Origin: Echinarachnius parma
Taxonomy: Eukaryota > Echinodermata > Echinoidea > Clypeasteroida > Echinarachniidae
Length of the DNA: 64,000 nucleotides
Direction: 5' to 3'
NCBI GenBank assembly: GCA_037951105.1
Contig: JBAMJV010007237.1
Span: 41,442-105,441 of the forward strand
Positions within the stretch are counted from its first letter, which is position 1. The number at the start of each line of letters is the position of its first letter. Made by a program: the position numbers and the translations under genes. Positions 24,334-35,636 of this stretch are shown here, in pieces. The notes beneath the pieces are model-generated. The model had not been told where the DNA came from. It did no database searches and worked only from the letters and a program-made list of their open reading frames with translations.

Positions 24334-24562
24334 AGGCCCGGTCACATATCACCGGATAGCATGAACGGATGTCCGAGGAATAGACAATTTGCGAGATCAA
24401 ATTATAAGGTGGTAAAAGTTGTCTCCATCGCTTCATGCACAAAACATTCCGCTGGATAGAAACAACGTACATCGTCTGACAAGGAACGGAGACGAATGGA
24501 TTTAAATTTGTTCTCTCCGTCGGGCATCCGCTTTACGCTATCCGGTGATATGTGACCAGACC
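24334..24562. mobile_element. Family J TTAA MITE, complete copy
   Basis: 229 bp between TTAA 24330-24333 and 24563-24566. Inverted ends read GGTCACATATCACCGGATAGC and its inverse. Other copies at 29110-29332 (complete, decayed flank) and 32935-33070 (left-truncated). Confidence 0.85.
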
Positions 24563-25115
24563 TTAAGACCTCTTCACAGTCAGCTAGGGGCGAAGAGGAT
24601 ATTAAATGGTTATCAATCACACAAAGTAAGATGATTCAATTTTGGTACAACATAGATGTAGATGGATTCGAAGTAAACCAGTTTATAGAGACACTTCAGA
24701 TGCAGTTCTCTATTGTTTTTTTAAAAAACATGTCACACTCAAAAAAATCAAATTTGAAAAGAGAGTCAAAAACACATCTGAGCCATATTTGTTATCAAAA
24801 TTAAAGATTTCTAACTTTAAACACTGAATCCATTTTAAAGAACACTTCACACTAAATCTAAGTTCTATAGCATATGAAAAAAATATGAGAAAATCCTCAT
24901 TTATGTTTTCACTGTCCACATTCATGGAGGAAGTTCAAGCTAAGCCCTCTAGGTTCAACCTACAAAAACCCTACAAAAACAAATACATTTATTTTTAAAC
25001 GCCTCTTCACACTGGTCTGGGGTACTCAAATAGTAAAAGGGCCATAAACTTTTTAAAAATATAATAATTTAATAATAAGAACCCTATATGTGCCATGGTA
25101 TTTGAATGTGAGCTG

Positions 25116-25205
25116 TTAACCAACACCCTTCAAGATTCTGAAATCCCCATAGACTTTGTACATAGCCAACTCAGCCAACTCAGTTCCCGTAGGCAAGGGG
25201 TTTAA
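25116..25205. mobile_element. Family B mini-MITE
   Basis: TTAA at 25116-25119 and 25202-25205. Canonical 'CCCCATAGACTTTGTACATA' core, with a small 'AACTCAGCC' stutter that lengthens it. Confidence 0.7.
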
Positions 25206-26011
25206 AAAGTGGACCACAAATTGTTTTGCAAACATGAAATACTGTATTTGTTCATATACTCAAGCCCGAGATACTGGGACAGTCCTTGAGGGGTGTAAAC
25301 AAACATTTTGCACTCTCCCTGAGACCGGTGACTTTATATCTACTGTAGATTTCAGAGATTCACACAGATACTTCAACCTGTTTAGGGGAGAGGGTGAAAA
25401 TATTTTAGGGTTCCTTAGAGTCTAGAACGCCTCCAGAACACCCTATTCAATTTGAACAAAGGGCCCGTTCTTAAATTAGAGTCTTCTCTCAGAAGGAGTG
25501 GATCGAAGACTCTCTCTCTATTGTCTGCAGAACTGCTCAAAACGGGGTGATTAAAAGCTAACTAGGGGCGTTCTACTAGAGCATTTCAGAATGGGGTAGA
25601 ACTCAAAAGAACGCAGAGTAAATCCTGTAGAGGCTATTCAAATTTGGTACTAATGACCCGGCTTAGAATTGTTACAAGGTGGAAGTATATCTTCAATTGC
25701 ATTATTTCAGTTAGAGCATCCCCTTTTAAAACCACCAAAGAAATTTTCTGAAACATTTACACAGAAATGACATGCATTTTTGAAACTAAAGTATTTCTAA
25801 GACATTAAATACACTGGCCATCCAATAACGAAATAACTGATTAGATGTATGTTAATATTCTGACATTATTGATTTGTATTTTTTTCTTTTCTTCTTGCAT
25901 TTGACTTTTGGGGCAACTGTACATTCCCCACTCTAAGGTATTCGCTTATTCAAACGTTATATATACCAAATAAAGTAAATTTATAAGGCCTTTGAGGGTA
26001 ACTGTTTTTAA

Positions 26012-26096
26012 CCCATTCAGGACTGATTGATTTTGCTACAACATGTTTTCTCCATAGACCCTAGCTGGAGTGTTTTCAGGACCAGTCCTGAACGGG
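26012..26096. mobile_element. Family A mini-MITE (A2)
   Basis: 85 bp, TTAA at 26008-26011 and 26097-26100, ends CCCATTCAGGACTG and CAGTCCTGAACGGG. Confidence 0.8.
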
Positions 26097-26335
26097 TTAA
26101 AGTAGCCTTGGGGATAAAAATCAATTCCTACCATTAGCTTACCAACTATGTATCCAGGGTAACTTTTTTTTGTTTAAGTGGCTTTGGTGGTAAAATCAAT
26201 TCTGACCATTAGCTGACCAACTACCTATTAATCAAGGTAAGTTGGCTTCATTTGTTGCTCATCTTCTCACTATTTCTTCTTTTTATGCCTACATGTACTT
26301 TACTTTTGCACCTCCTACAATTCTCCATTATTGAA

Positions 26336-26420
26336 TCCGTTCAGGACTGGTTGATTTTGCTATAACATGTATTCTCGATAGGCCCTAGTCCAAGTATTTT
26401 GAGGATCAGTCCTGAACGGG
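26336..26420. mobile_element. Family A mini-MITE (A3)
   Basis: 85 bp. Right TTAA at 26421-26424; the left flank is TGAA. Same inverted ends as the 26012 copy, only 324 bp away. Confidence 0.75.
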
Positions 26421-26879
26421 TTAATAGAGTGAGTTATATGGCCATGATCCCGGTGGAATCCGCAGCAGAGGCCAAATTACCCGATTCATCACATTAATCA
26501 TTTAATCTTTAATGTCTCAATGCACATCAAAATCTCATTTACCCCCTCCCCCCCCCCCCCCATAATTTTCTCTCCCTCCATTTCTTTCTCTCTTTATTGC
26601 AAGTTCCACATTTTTTTTTCTCTACTACTCTAATAAGGGTTATTCCTTCTCTGTTGTCTCTCCTTACTTTAACTTCTTTTTTTTAATAATCAGTCATCAG
26701 CATTTATCACATTTATTTTCTATTCATCCATGGCACAATGCGATTGTCTATCATAAACAAGATTGGTTTGTACTATTTTGCTTCCAAGAACTTTTTACCA
26801 AAATAATTCAGATTTTAAAGCAAATTCTTCAAAATCTTCCCACAAAAGAGGCTCATTGCAATTTGGGCTCTTTAAATGT

Positions 26880-26882
26880 CTC

Positions 26883-26913
<31 letters not shown>

Positions 26914-26950
26914 GATTATGATTATTATTATTATTATTATTATCATTATA
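26880..26950. repeat. (TTA)n microsatellite
   Basis: About 20 ATT units with two GAT interruptions. The Tyr, Ile and Asn homopolymer frames are artefacts. Confidence 0.9.
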
Positions 26951-27365
26951 AGAAGAAAAAAAAACTTTTGTACACAAACTCATTATTTTCTCGTGATTGC
27001 CACAATAACCCTTTGCAGATGTCATTCATCACCCACAAGAAAATATATATGCGTTAGTGCAAACTCACTACGAAAATAATTAAATGACCGTTCCTGCGAT
27101 GACGTCACCGGTTGCATGCCGTTGCTACGGGTAACCACGGAAATAGACGAGGGTGGACAGTGGTTTGACAAGAAGGTTGTCTGGGAATCGAGTATGGATG
27201 AACAAATTTTGTCAATATTGCTGACATTTTGAAGAATTTGTTCCTTTGTTATTAATATTATGGTGTTATTAGAACAAATTTCATATCACTTCTCCTTTCT
27301 TGTCGAGAGTTATTAGTACAAATTTCGTATCACTTTCCAGACTTTGTTCCTTTCTTATCAAGCGT

Positions 27366-28305
27366 TGGAACAAATTTCACATCACTTCTGGAGTCTGTTC
27401 CTTTTGTATTGGTGTCCATTCGTTCATCAATCAAACAAGAAATGAGAATGAGAATGCGTAGTTGTCCATGTGCCAGTTTTAACTCTGGTCACAATCACAA
27501 ACAATTTTGAAATAAAATTCACATTTTGTCCTATTTTTTGCGTAAATGATAACTTTATTTTTCTGAAGAAAAAAAAACCTCATCATATTTCACCATTGAT
27601 CATATTTCACCATATTTCACCATTAATCTGCACTTGCAGAATGTTTGCGAGAAAATATATACGGTAATGGTTTGTGGATAGATGAAGAGGCATTGGCATT
27701 GTGTCGAAAAAAGATTGATGTCCCCTTTTTTCCGCAGGGATCCTATATTTATTTCAGTTAATGATCTTTATTTCCGGAGTTTAAATAGTGGAATAAATTT
27801 CATATCACTTCTTCTGGAATCTGTTCCTTTTGTATCGGTGTCAATTCATTCATCAATCATCTGAGAAATGAGAAAGACACATTTGAATTAACCCTCCACA
27901 TGCCACGTTGCTAGACTAGTCTATCGTGTTCCTGTGCCGGTTTCAAATCTGGTAACAATCAAAAACAATTTTGAAATAAAATACAAAAAAAGTTGTCAGG
28001 ACTACTTTCTGCATAAAAAAGATAACTTTGTTATTTTCAAATCCTTGTCTATGTCTGTGTAAATAAAAAATAAAAAACTGTATTATTCTGAAAACCTTGC
28101 CCACATCATATTTCACCAGTTATCTGAACTTGCCTGTAGAAATGTTTGCGAGAAAAAAATTAACATCAACCATAACAAAAATAGAAGGTTTCTTGATAGA
28201 TGTAGATGTTAAAAACGATGAATGTCCCTTTTTCTCACAGGGATCCTATATTTATTTCAGTTCAACTGATCTTCACTTCGGGAAATTACGCCTACCCTGG
28301 AGAGA
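27366..28305. repeat. Tandem duplication of ~420-500 bp
   Basis: Copy 1 starts near 27366 and copy 2 near 27791 ('GGAA.AAATTTCA.ATCACTT'). Both run through 'AACAATTTTGAAATAAAAT', 'CATCATATTTCACCA' and 'CAGGGATCCTATATTTATTT' (27736 and 28240). Copy 2 is longer by an ~80-bp AT-rich insertion. Shorter related fragments precede it (27180-27360). No coding signal. Confidence 0.8.
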
Positions 28306-28676
28306 ATTGTTTGAAGCAAGTCTTGAAATTTCAGCTCCTGATTAAAATAAAAACCACACAATAGCGCACGGTAAATTCTTGTGTCATCTACACTACGAGC
28401 ACTATTGAACATTCTTTAACCCACTCAAGACTGTTCACTAAAGAATACTTGGGCTGGGGTCTATGGAGAATGCATTCTTATATTATATATATATTTTTTT
28501 TTTTTCATGTTGATAACCCTAACCCTCTGCGCCTCTGAATAGTTCACTAGATCGATGGCGCACAATAAATGCTATTTATTATTATTAATATTATTAATAT
28601 TATTATACCAAACGAAATAGTCTTGAAGGAGTTAACCCATTTACTACAGGAATCTGGTGTACCATACTGTTTTAAC

Positions 28677-28836
28677 TACCGTATTTGCTGGTGTATTAAC
28701 CATACCTTTTTTCCAAAAAAAAAAAAAAAAAAAAGGGGGTGCGGTTAATACACGACCGTATTAACCGCACTTTTTTTTTTTTTTTTAGGGGTGCGGTTAA
28801 TACACCGGAGCGGTTAATACACCGACAAATACGGTA
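28677..28836. mobile_element. Element K: palindromic 'TACCGTATTTGC' element
   Basis: 160 bp with 25-bp inverted ends (TACCGTATTTGCTGGTGTAT at left, inverse at right). The phrase 'GCGGTTAATACAC' recurs inside on both strands around a poly(A) and a poly(T) run, so nearly the whole element can fold on itself. Confidence 0.8.
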
Positions 28837-29109
28837 TATGAGAAATTCAAAATCTCATATACAAGGGATTAGATGTGCATTAGGTTAATCTGTTGTGAAT
28901 AATATAATATCATTTTGCCTTCAAAGGGTTTAACACATTAATTTTGAGATTCTAAAAATCCCCATATACTTTGTACATAACCCATCAGGACCCTGTTGCA
29001 TAAAATTTTTCCAATATTGTTGTAAGTGTCCAATTATTGTTTACAACTACCATGGCAACAGCTAAAATGCTTCATGCTGACATGTTCCCGTAGGCAAGGG
29101 GGGTATGGC

Positions 29110-29332
29110 TCGGTCAGATATCAACGGATAGCGGAAACGTATGCCCAACGAATAGCAAATTTGCGAAATAAAATTATCCGGTGATGAAAGTCATCTCCAT
29201 TGCTTCATGTACAAAACATAGAACAACGTACATCACCGGACAAGGAACGGACGAGAAACGCATAGAATGGATGAAAAATTTAGCTCTCCGTTTGACATAC
29301 GTTTGCGCAATCCGTTGATATGTGACCAGGCT
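29110..29332. mobile_element. Family J MITE, copy 2
   Basis: ~223 bp with ends CGGTCAGATATCAACGGATAGC-like and inverse. It abuts B-like sequence on its left, with 'TTCCCGTAGGCAAGGGG' immediately upstream. Confidence 0.75.
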
Positions 29333-29524
29333 ATTAACAAAGCGACCTACTTTCCATGATCAGACACTGGAAGGTGTTGGGAGCATCATGGTTTGCAATT
29401 CTTGATTCTCATCGCTTGTCCCGCTTGACTTGTTATTTTATTTGATATGAGCTACAAGGGACAGCACGCGCGTTAGCCATAAAGTTTATGAACCACGATA
29501 TATTAAACATTAACCAGTTAAAAG

Positions 29525-29700
29525 GGCCCCGTTGCATAAAGAGTTAAATCAATTGTAAAGTTGCAATTAATTGTACGGTAAGTCACAAATGTGACTAAAT
29601 GCGCAAATATGATTGGTTCAAATGTGCATATTTTCTGACTTGAAATTAATTGCAACTTTACGATCTATCTATCGTAACTCTTCCTGCAACTGGCCCATAG
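29525..29700. mobile_element. Family H MITE, copy 2
   Basis: A diverged relative of 13147-13313: GGGCCCCGTTGCATAAAGAG at the left, inverse ending CTGCAACTGGCCC, with the internal 'CTAAATGCGCAAATATGATT'. Confidence 0.8.
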
Positions 29701-29854
29701 CTAGACTAAATCCAACATCTTTGGTTGGGACTACGGAAAATCTGTACTGACCTCCTTCTAGACTATTAATAAAAGCGCATAGGGATGTGCATTGCAATGT
29801 TATGCGCTATATACAAAAACTGCATATCTTAAACCCTTTTTTAATTGAGGAAAA

Positions 29855-30060
29855 TAGTCGTGGTAACGTCCGGACGTTGTCAGGAAGACATTCTACCGCG
29901 TTTGTATTAAAAAGGTCCAATCGGGGTAACGTCCTGACAACAGCGCGGTAAGATTCAACCTAGTCGGGCTAGGGTAATAGCGAGGTAACGTCCTGACGTT
30001 GTCAGGATGTTAAGCTGATAAACATTGTATTAAAAAGCGCGCAGAACGTTATCCGGGTAG
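29855..30060. repeat. Tandem pair (122 bp) built on GGTAACGTCC palindromes
   Basis: 'GGTAACGTCC.GACGTTGTCAGGA' occurs at ~29862 and ~29984 (122-bp offset), with a third partial version at ~29936. 'TGTATTAAAAAG' follows twice. CpG-rich for the window. Function unknown. Confidence 0.7.
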
Positions 30061-30782
30061 ATGACGTCATGGCCGTAAAAAATGTAAACATTGCAGCGAT
30101 CGCGTTTTGGATCGGGAACATGTGGTACTCTTGTAAACAAGGTTGCCAATTTAAACTGCTGTAAGTTCACACACAAACACTATTCCACATACTCCTAATT
30201 TTAGACTTAAATTTGCCCAAATATTACAAGTTATAATACTATGTATATAAAAATTGGAAGTTGTGAATTGCACGGAACAGTAGCATTATGGCTACCCACC
30301 GCAAATCCATGATTACTGTTGAAGTTTGAAGTCGGATTGAAGAATAATAGATTCGTACCGTACGTGTAAGGAATATAAACCGGTATAGTATTATTACATG
30401 AGCTATAATTATGCAGCAAAAAAAAAACTAGCGTGACTATAGTAGACTGACAATTGCGCTCCCGATTGGATGTTGTATACCCGATATGAATTGACCGTCA
30501 AAATTTCCCGCGCTAACGTATACCAGCGCGCGCCGATTAGCACATGTCACGCCAGCTGGTCGCATGATGAGAGAGGTGCGGTTGCTATAGTAACCTACCC
30601 GTGTGACTCGGAGAAACACTTTTGATTAAAAATGCTGCACAACCTCTCGCTGCGTGTTTTACGACCTGACCTCCTACTGTTTTTATCGAAATCTCACTCG
30701 GGTAACAGCGAGCTAGAAAACACGTTCTCCAATTAAAAAGGGGTTTTATTATTATTAGACCAAGTGGAAAATAGTCTATATA

Positions 30783-30996
30783 TGATGACATAAACGGTAC
30801 CCTGGGGTACCAGACGAAAATCCGCCATTTTGTTTAATTATTTATTTAAATTTTAGGGCTGTACTGTGGGTATAGCGTGCATACAATCGCGCGCTGCACT
30901 GCATGCACAACGCAATAGCTGCGGTAGGGTTGGACGTAAGATGGCGCTACACAATGCGGGGTACAACGGTACCCCAGGGTACTGCGTGTGTCATCA
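30783..30996. mobile_element. Element W, copy 2 (inverted relative to copy 1)
   Basis: 214 bp, TGATGACA...TGTCATCA termini with the GGTACC palindromes. It is near-identical to the reverse complement of 7016-7237, apart from a few substitutions and one short gap near the GTAC-rich end. Confidence 0.85.
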
Positions 30997-31019
30997 TATG
31001 GCTATTTGACAAACTGACA

Positions 31020-31340
31020 TATATGGATAAAGTGAATGTAAGACAAAATAAATATTAGACAAAATCAATGTTAGGCCAAACATGTATGGACTAACTAGGT
31101 TTAGACAAAATTATATTAGAACAGCTTGGATTTAGACAAATATATGTTAGACAAGCTTGGATTTAGACAAAATTCATATTAAAACAGCTTGGTTTTAGAC
31201 AAAAAGTTATATTCAATCAGCTTGGTTTTAGACAAAATCATATTAGAACTGCTTAACGTTAGACCAGTGTGGAGGTACGATCAGCTTGGTTTTAGACAAA
31301 ATGAAATTAGACAAGCTAGACTTGGTTGTAGACCAAATGG
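31020..31340. repeat. ~32-bp minisatellite
   Basis: Units of 'AGCTTGG.TTTAGACAAAAT' plus 'CATATTAGAAC' recur at 31122, 31153, 31186, 31219, ~31249 and 31282 (31, 33, 33, 30 and 33 bp apart). The upstream part is more degenerate. Confidence 0.85.
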
Positions 31341-32256
31341 CAATCAACCAAACCTGATACTTCGATACCTCATTATATCACTGTTTTCCTTTGTAGAGGC
31401 CTCCGTCCTTCATAGCGCGCAACAAGCGCTAACACCTTCATCGATTCCTCAGCTTGCTTGATTAATCAGACCAATTTATTAGCAGAGCTCTGCGTAATCA
31501 AGGCTACAATAATTGTCCGATGGTGCCTGAGTGCTTAATTGCCCTACACCTATCTTCAGAAAAAGATTATAGATAGATAGATAAATGGAACATGATTGGT
31601 TGCTCAACTATACGTACTTGCCAGAACATTTTACACTGTGCAAAGTTTTTGGTTGTTGTTGTTGTAATTTAGTTCTTTTTGGCAATTAGTCTATATTGAC
31701 TATTGTCGCCACCTACGTTTCTTTCTTTATAATTTTGATGCATTTATATTATCAATTATTATATAAGTATAAAACCTTTCAGGGATAGTCTTCAGTACAG
31801 CCTTACTTTCAGAGAAAAAGATTATAATAAATGGTTGGTTATTTGCTTGCTGAAACGTTTCAAATTGTATAAAGTACAGCATAAGAACAAAGTGTAAATT
31901 AAACCAAAATTATGTTCCATTTTAAAATGGTTAACACATGGTGTACCAGGTTCATGTAGTTAAGGGGTTAAATGTAATTTATACCAAAGAAAGTTGTTTC
32001 TATATCTTATACAAGTTTATTATTTTGTTGTTCAACTAATCACATTTTAAGCTGTTATAAAGTGTAGTACTGCATGTACCAATGTGATTAGGGTTTTGTG
32101 TTCTTTAAAAGTGGTCACTCCACTGCAATCAAATTGTTTCTAAAAAGGTTAATTGCCTTGCACCTATGTGTCTGATGAGATTATTATATACATGTATGAG
32201 AGAACATGATTGGTTCCTTGATTGGCCACATGATTCACACTCTACAAAGTATAGTA

Positions 32257-32934
32257 CTTTAACCTGTTTCATACTAGATTTGGCAATCCCCATAGAGTTA
32301 AATAATGACCATCCAGGTTCCCGCAGGCTGTGGGTTAACCTGTTCCCTACTTGATCTTACAACCTGTATAGAGTTAATAGTAGACCATATCCGCTTTCCG
32401 TGGGCAATGGGTTAACCCGTTTCATACTAGATTTGGCAATCCCCATAGAGTTAAATAATGACCATCCAGGATCCCGCAGGCTGTGGGTTAACCTGTTCCC
32501 TACTTGATCTTACAACCTGTATAGAGTTAATAGTAGACCACATCCGCTTTCTGTGGGGCAATGGGTTAACCCGTTTCATACTAGATTTGGCAATCCCCAT
32601 AGAGTTAAATAATGACCATCCAGGATCCCGCAGGCTGTGGGTTAACCTGTTCCCTACTTGATCTTACAACCTGTATAGAGTTAATAGTAGACCATATCCG
32701 CTTTCCGTGGGCAATGGGTTAACCCGTTTCATACTAGATTTGGCAATCCCCATAGAGTTAAATAATGACCATCCAGGATCCCGCAGGCTGTGGGTTAACC
32801 TGTTCCCTACTTGATCTTACAACCTGTATAGAGTTAATAGTAGACCATATCCGCTTTCTGTGGGGCAATGGGTTAACCCGTTTCATACCAGATTTTGCAA
32901 TCCCCATAGAATTAAATAATGACCAACCAGGTTC
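32257..32934. repeat. Tandem array of family B elements with ~307-bp higher-order period
   Basis: Four complete ~153-bp units and a fifth partial start at 32261, 32414, 32568, 32721 and 32875. Each unit is two B-type elements joined through TTAA. Unit lengths alternate 153/154/153/154: units 2 and 4 carry 'CTTTCTGTGGGGC' where units 1 and 3 carry 'CTTTCCGTGGGC'. The array therefore grew by duplicating a two-unit block. Open frames on both strands repeat the same peptide and are spurious. Confidence 0.9.
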
Positions 32935-33070
32935 AAATTTCAAATTATCCGGTGGTGAAAGACATCTTTGCTTTATGCACAAGAACGGACAAGAAACACT
33001 AACGAATGGATTGAAAATGTTACTCTCCGTCGGGCATCCGTTTATAAATGCTATCTGGTGATATGTGACC
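32935..33070. mobile_element. Family J MITE, left-truncated
   Basis: Begins mid-element directly at the end of the B array and ends GATATGTGACC, where a family C element starts. Confidence 0.75.
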
Positions 33071-33352
33071 TGGAGGGTGTTTCACAAAGATCCTAAGTTG
33101 AACTTAACTCTCAAGTTGGACTTAAAAATTATGGAAAGCCATTTGTAGCCTTTGAATAGAATATATTCATATGCAAAAATGTAAGTATTTTAGACTGTTC
33201 ATAAATTGTACATCAAGAACATGAAATTAACATTTTAAGCCTTTTAAAATACATTTTACAAAATTGTTTCAAAGAAACTAATGGCTTTCCATAATGTTTA
33301 AGTCCAACTTAGAGTTAAGTTCAACTTAGGATCTTTGTGAAACACCCCCTGG
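33069..33352. mobile_element. Family C MITE, copy 3
   Basis: ~284 bp. It has the best-preserved inverted ends of the three: GTGTTTCACAAAGATCCTAA at left and its exact inverse TTAGGATCTTTGTGAAACAC at right. Confidence 0.9.
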
Positions 33353-33985
33353 CCTTTACCAGAACATGATTCAAACTTTACAAAGTTTGTTGATTTAACC
33401 CTTTTAGGACCGATTCCAAGACACTTCAGGCTGGTAACTATGAAAAAAGGCATGTTTTATCCTAATCAAATATTCTTCAATTACTTAATTGCCTTATATC
33501 TAGCTGTAGAAGACGTTATATTTGACACCCATGATGAGCTGGTCGATTACCAGATGATGTGCAGTACATTAAAGTGATCTATTAACTTCTTTTTTTTCTT
33601 CCCAAAAGTGATATTTGAGACTTCTTCAATCATATACCAGTATCACTGGAAGATTCTTGAGAATGATATGTGAGATTACCATGGCATAAAAAAGGAATAA
33701 TGTTTATCTAGTGAAAAAAAAGGGTATATCAATGTCTGATTTTATCCTGATTGTTCGCGTGAAGTATCAAAATTCTGACACTATGGAGGATTTAGTCTCT
33801 GAATTCTGATACTCTTGACTACGGTCGAAAAGCGTCTACAGAGGGTTTTTAATTAAATCTTAAAGATATCCATGATTAGGGAGAAACCCATTTCATTCTT
33901 TTGTTACCATAAGCCAAACAACAAGGTACAAGAGAAGTGTGAAAGCTCCAAGCTGATTTTTCACAAAGTTAATGAATCACCTTAA

Positions 33986-34069
33986 CGATTTTAGGACTTG
34001 TCCCTGAAATATTTAGGTTGTGGTCTACGCAGAATGCATGTATTCCCTGAATCAATATTCTTCATTGGG
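33986..34069. mobile_element. Family A mini-MITE sharing a TTAA with element V
   Basis: Between TTAA 33982-33985 and 34070-34073. Degenerate family A interior ('GTGGTCTACGCAGAATGCATG'). Confidence 0.6.
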
Positions 34070-34073
34070 TTAA

Positions 34074-34329
34074 AGGGACCAAGTCTGTTTTTTTGCAAAG
34101 AATATCATACCAAATTTTCATTGTTATACTCGATACCTTGCTTGGATGGCAACTTATAAATGCAAACTTTAGCAGCATTTTAGCATCACTGCATGTATTG
34201 TGAGTTAGAAATTGGAATTATATTTTCAGGGAATATCTATACTACAATGTACATCTTTGACGTTTGAACCACATTATTCACATTCAAATGCTTCTGATTT
34301 TGTGTTTGTGCAAAAGCTTGAGTGGACCT
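34074..34329. mobile_element. Element V: 256-bp TTAA MITE
   Basis: TTAA at 34070-34073 and 34330-34333. Inverted ends AGGGACCAAGTC and the degenerate inverse GCTTGAGTGGACCT. An isolated right end (GCAAAAGCTTGAATGGGACT then TTAA) lies near 37497-37519. Confidence 0.65.
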
Positions 34330-34699
34330 TTAACAGCATTATCTACTCAAGTCGAATGAGGCTGTCTACAATTATCTGAGATTGATTGATTGATTGAGCC
34401 TGTTACATGCTGAAGGACTGTCCTCAATATGCATGTTATCATTTCCCTGTAACCCAACTCTTTACCATCTCATCTGGTATTAGGGGCCTTTCGATTGTCC
34501 CATCGACATAGACGACAGGAGCATGGTGACGTCATTTAGTAAAATTGCGCATGCGTGCAGTCCACTCGCACATTCTCTGCAAGAACCGTGAACGCGCTTC
34601 TTGAGGTTTTGGCGTTAATCAAAACCAGAACGTCAATGACGTAGCGCTCATCCGGCATCTCGCAACATCAAATATCGCAAATTTCATGTGGTACACTTT

Positions 34700-34936
34700 T
34701 CAACTGGTCAAAAAATAAAAATGTGATGCCCTGGAAGGGACATAAAAATTAATTTAAACAAAATTAGAGTGAAAAAAATATAAATTTGACGCCCCAGAAG
34801 GGACATGGGGAAAAAAATTAAAAAATTAAAAAAAATAAATAAAAAAATTAAAATTAAAAAAAATATATTTAAAAAAAAATATATAAAAAAAAAAATAAAT
34901 AAAAAAATAAAAAAATAAATAATAAAAATAAAAAAA

Positions 34937-34987
<51 letters not shown>

Positions 34988-34990
34988 AAA
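34700..34990. repeat. A-rich (AAAT)n tract
   Basis: Two 'GCCC.GGAAGGGACAT'-type segments, then poly-purine A-rich sequence and a regular (AAAT)n run at 34925-34988. Confidence 0.8.
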
Positions 34991-35560
34991 ATTACCATAA
35001 TTAATTAATGGAGAAAAATTTCAAAATTCTGTGTAGAAGTTTAGTGTACCAAAGTTAGCTCTACCAGATAAAGCAAACCAAATCAAAATCGGTCGAGAAA
35101 TGAAGGAGAAGAAGCATTTTTTTATATTTTTGGAATAAATTTGCATAAATTACCATAATTAATTAATGGAGAAAAATTTCAAAATTCTGTGTAGAAGTTT
35201 AGTGTGCCAAAGTTAGCTCTACCAGATAAAGCAAACCAAATCAAAATCGGTCAAGAAATGAAGGAGAAGAAGCATTTTTTGTGATTTCGAATAAATTAGC
35301 ATAAATTAGCATATATAATGAATTTCACGATTCTGTGTAGAAGTTTTAAATCCCCCTCCTAGCCCTATCATATGAAACAATCAGAATCAAAATCGGTTGA
35401 AAAATAACGAAGAAGAAGCATTTTGAAAACTGACGGACGGACGGACGGACGGAAGGACGGAAGGACGGAAGGACGGAAGGACGGACGGACGGACGGACGA
35501 CGGACGCCACGCCATGGCATAAGCTCATCGGGCCCTTCGGGCCGGATGAGCTAAAAACCT
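34990..35560. repeat. GGACGG-tailed repeat module with terminal hairpin
   Basis: Two 158-bp direct repeats (34995, 35153) and a partial third carry 'ATTCTGTGTAGAAG' and 'AAATCAAAATCGGT'. They lead to a (GGAC)n run at 35432-35500 and a stem-loop at ~35522-35552: AGCTCATC pairs with GATGAGCT, and GGCCC with GGGCC around a short TTC-type loop. The layout (tail repeats plus 3' hairpin) resembles the end of a retroelement-derived unit, but no reverse transcriptase is present. Confidence 0.7.
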
Positions 35561-35636
35561 GTACTCCGTTCTCACGTATGACATCATCGCGGCATCAACG
35601 TGTGTGGAATCGCGGTGTATATGCTGAGAACATAAT

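Noticed and set aside
28515..28535. Telomere-like CCCTAA repeats
   Set aside because: Only about two units, consistent with chance.
31020..31340. CRISPR-like array
   Set aside because: Unit lengths vary, there are no unique spacers between constant repeats, and the setting is eukaryotic; it is a ~32-bp minisatellite.
32166..33061. Repeated peptide frames on both strands across the B array
   Set aside because: The same MITE array is read in several frames; the ~153/154-bp alternation breaks the frame and the sequence is mobile-element derived.
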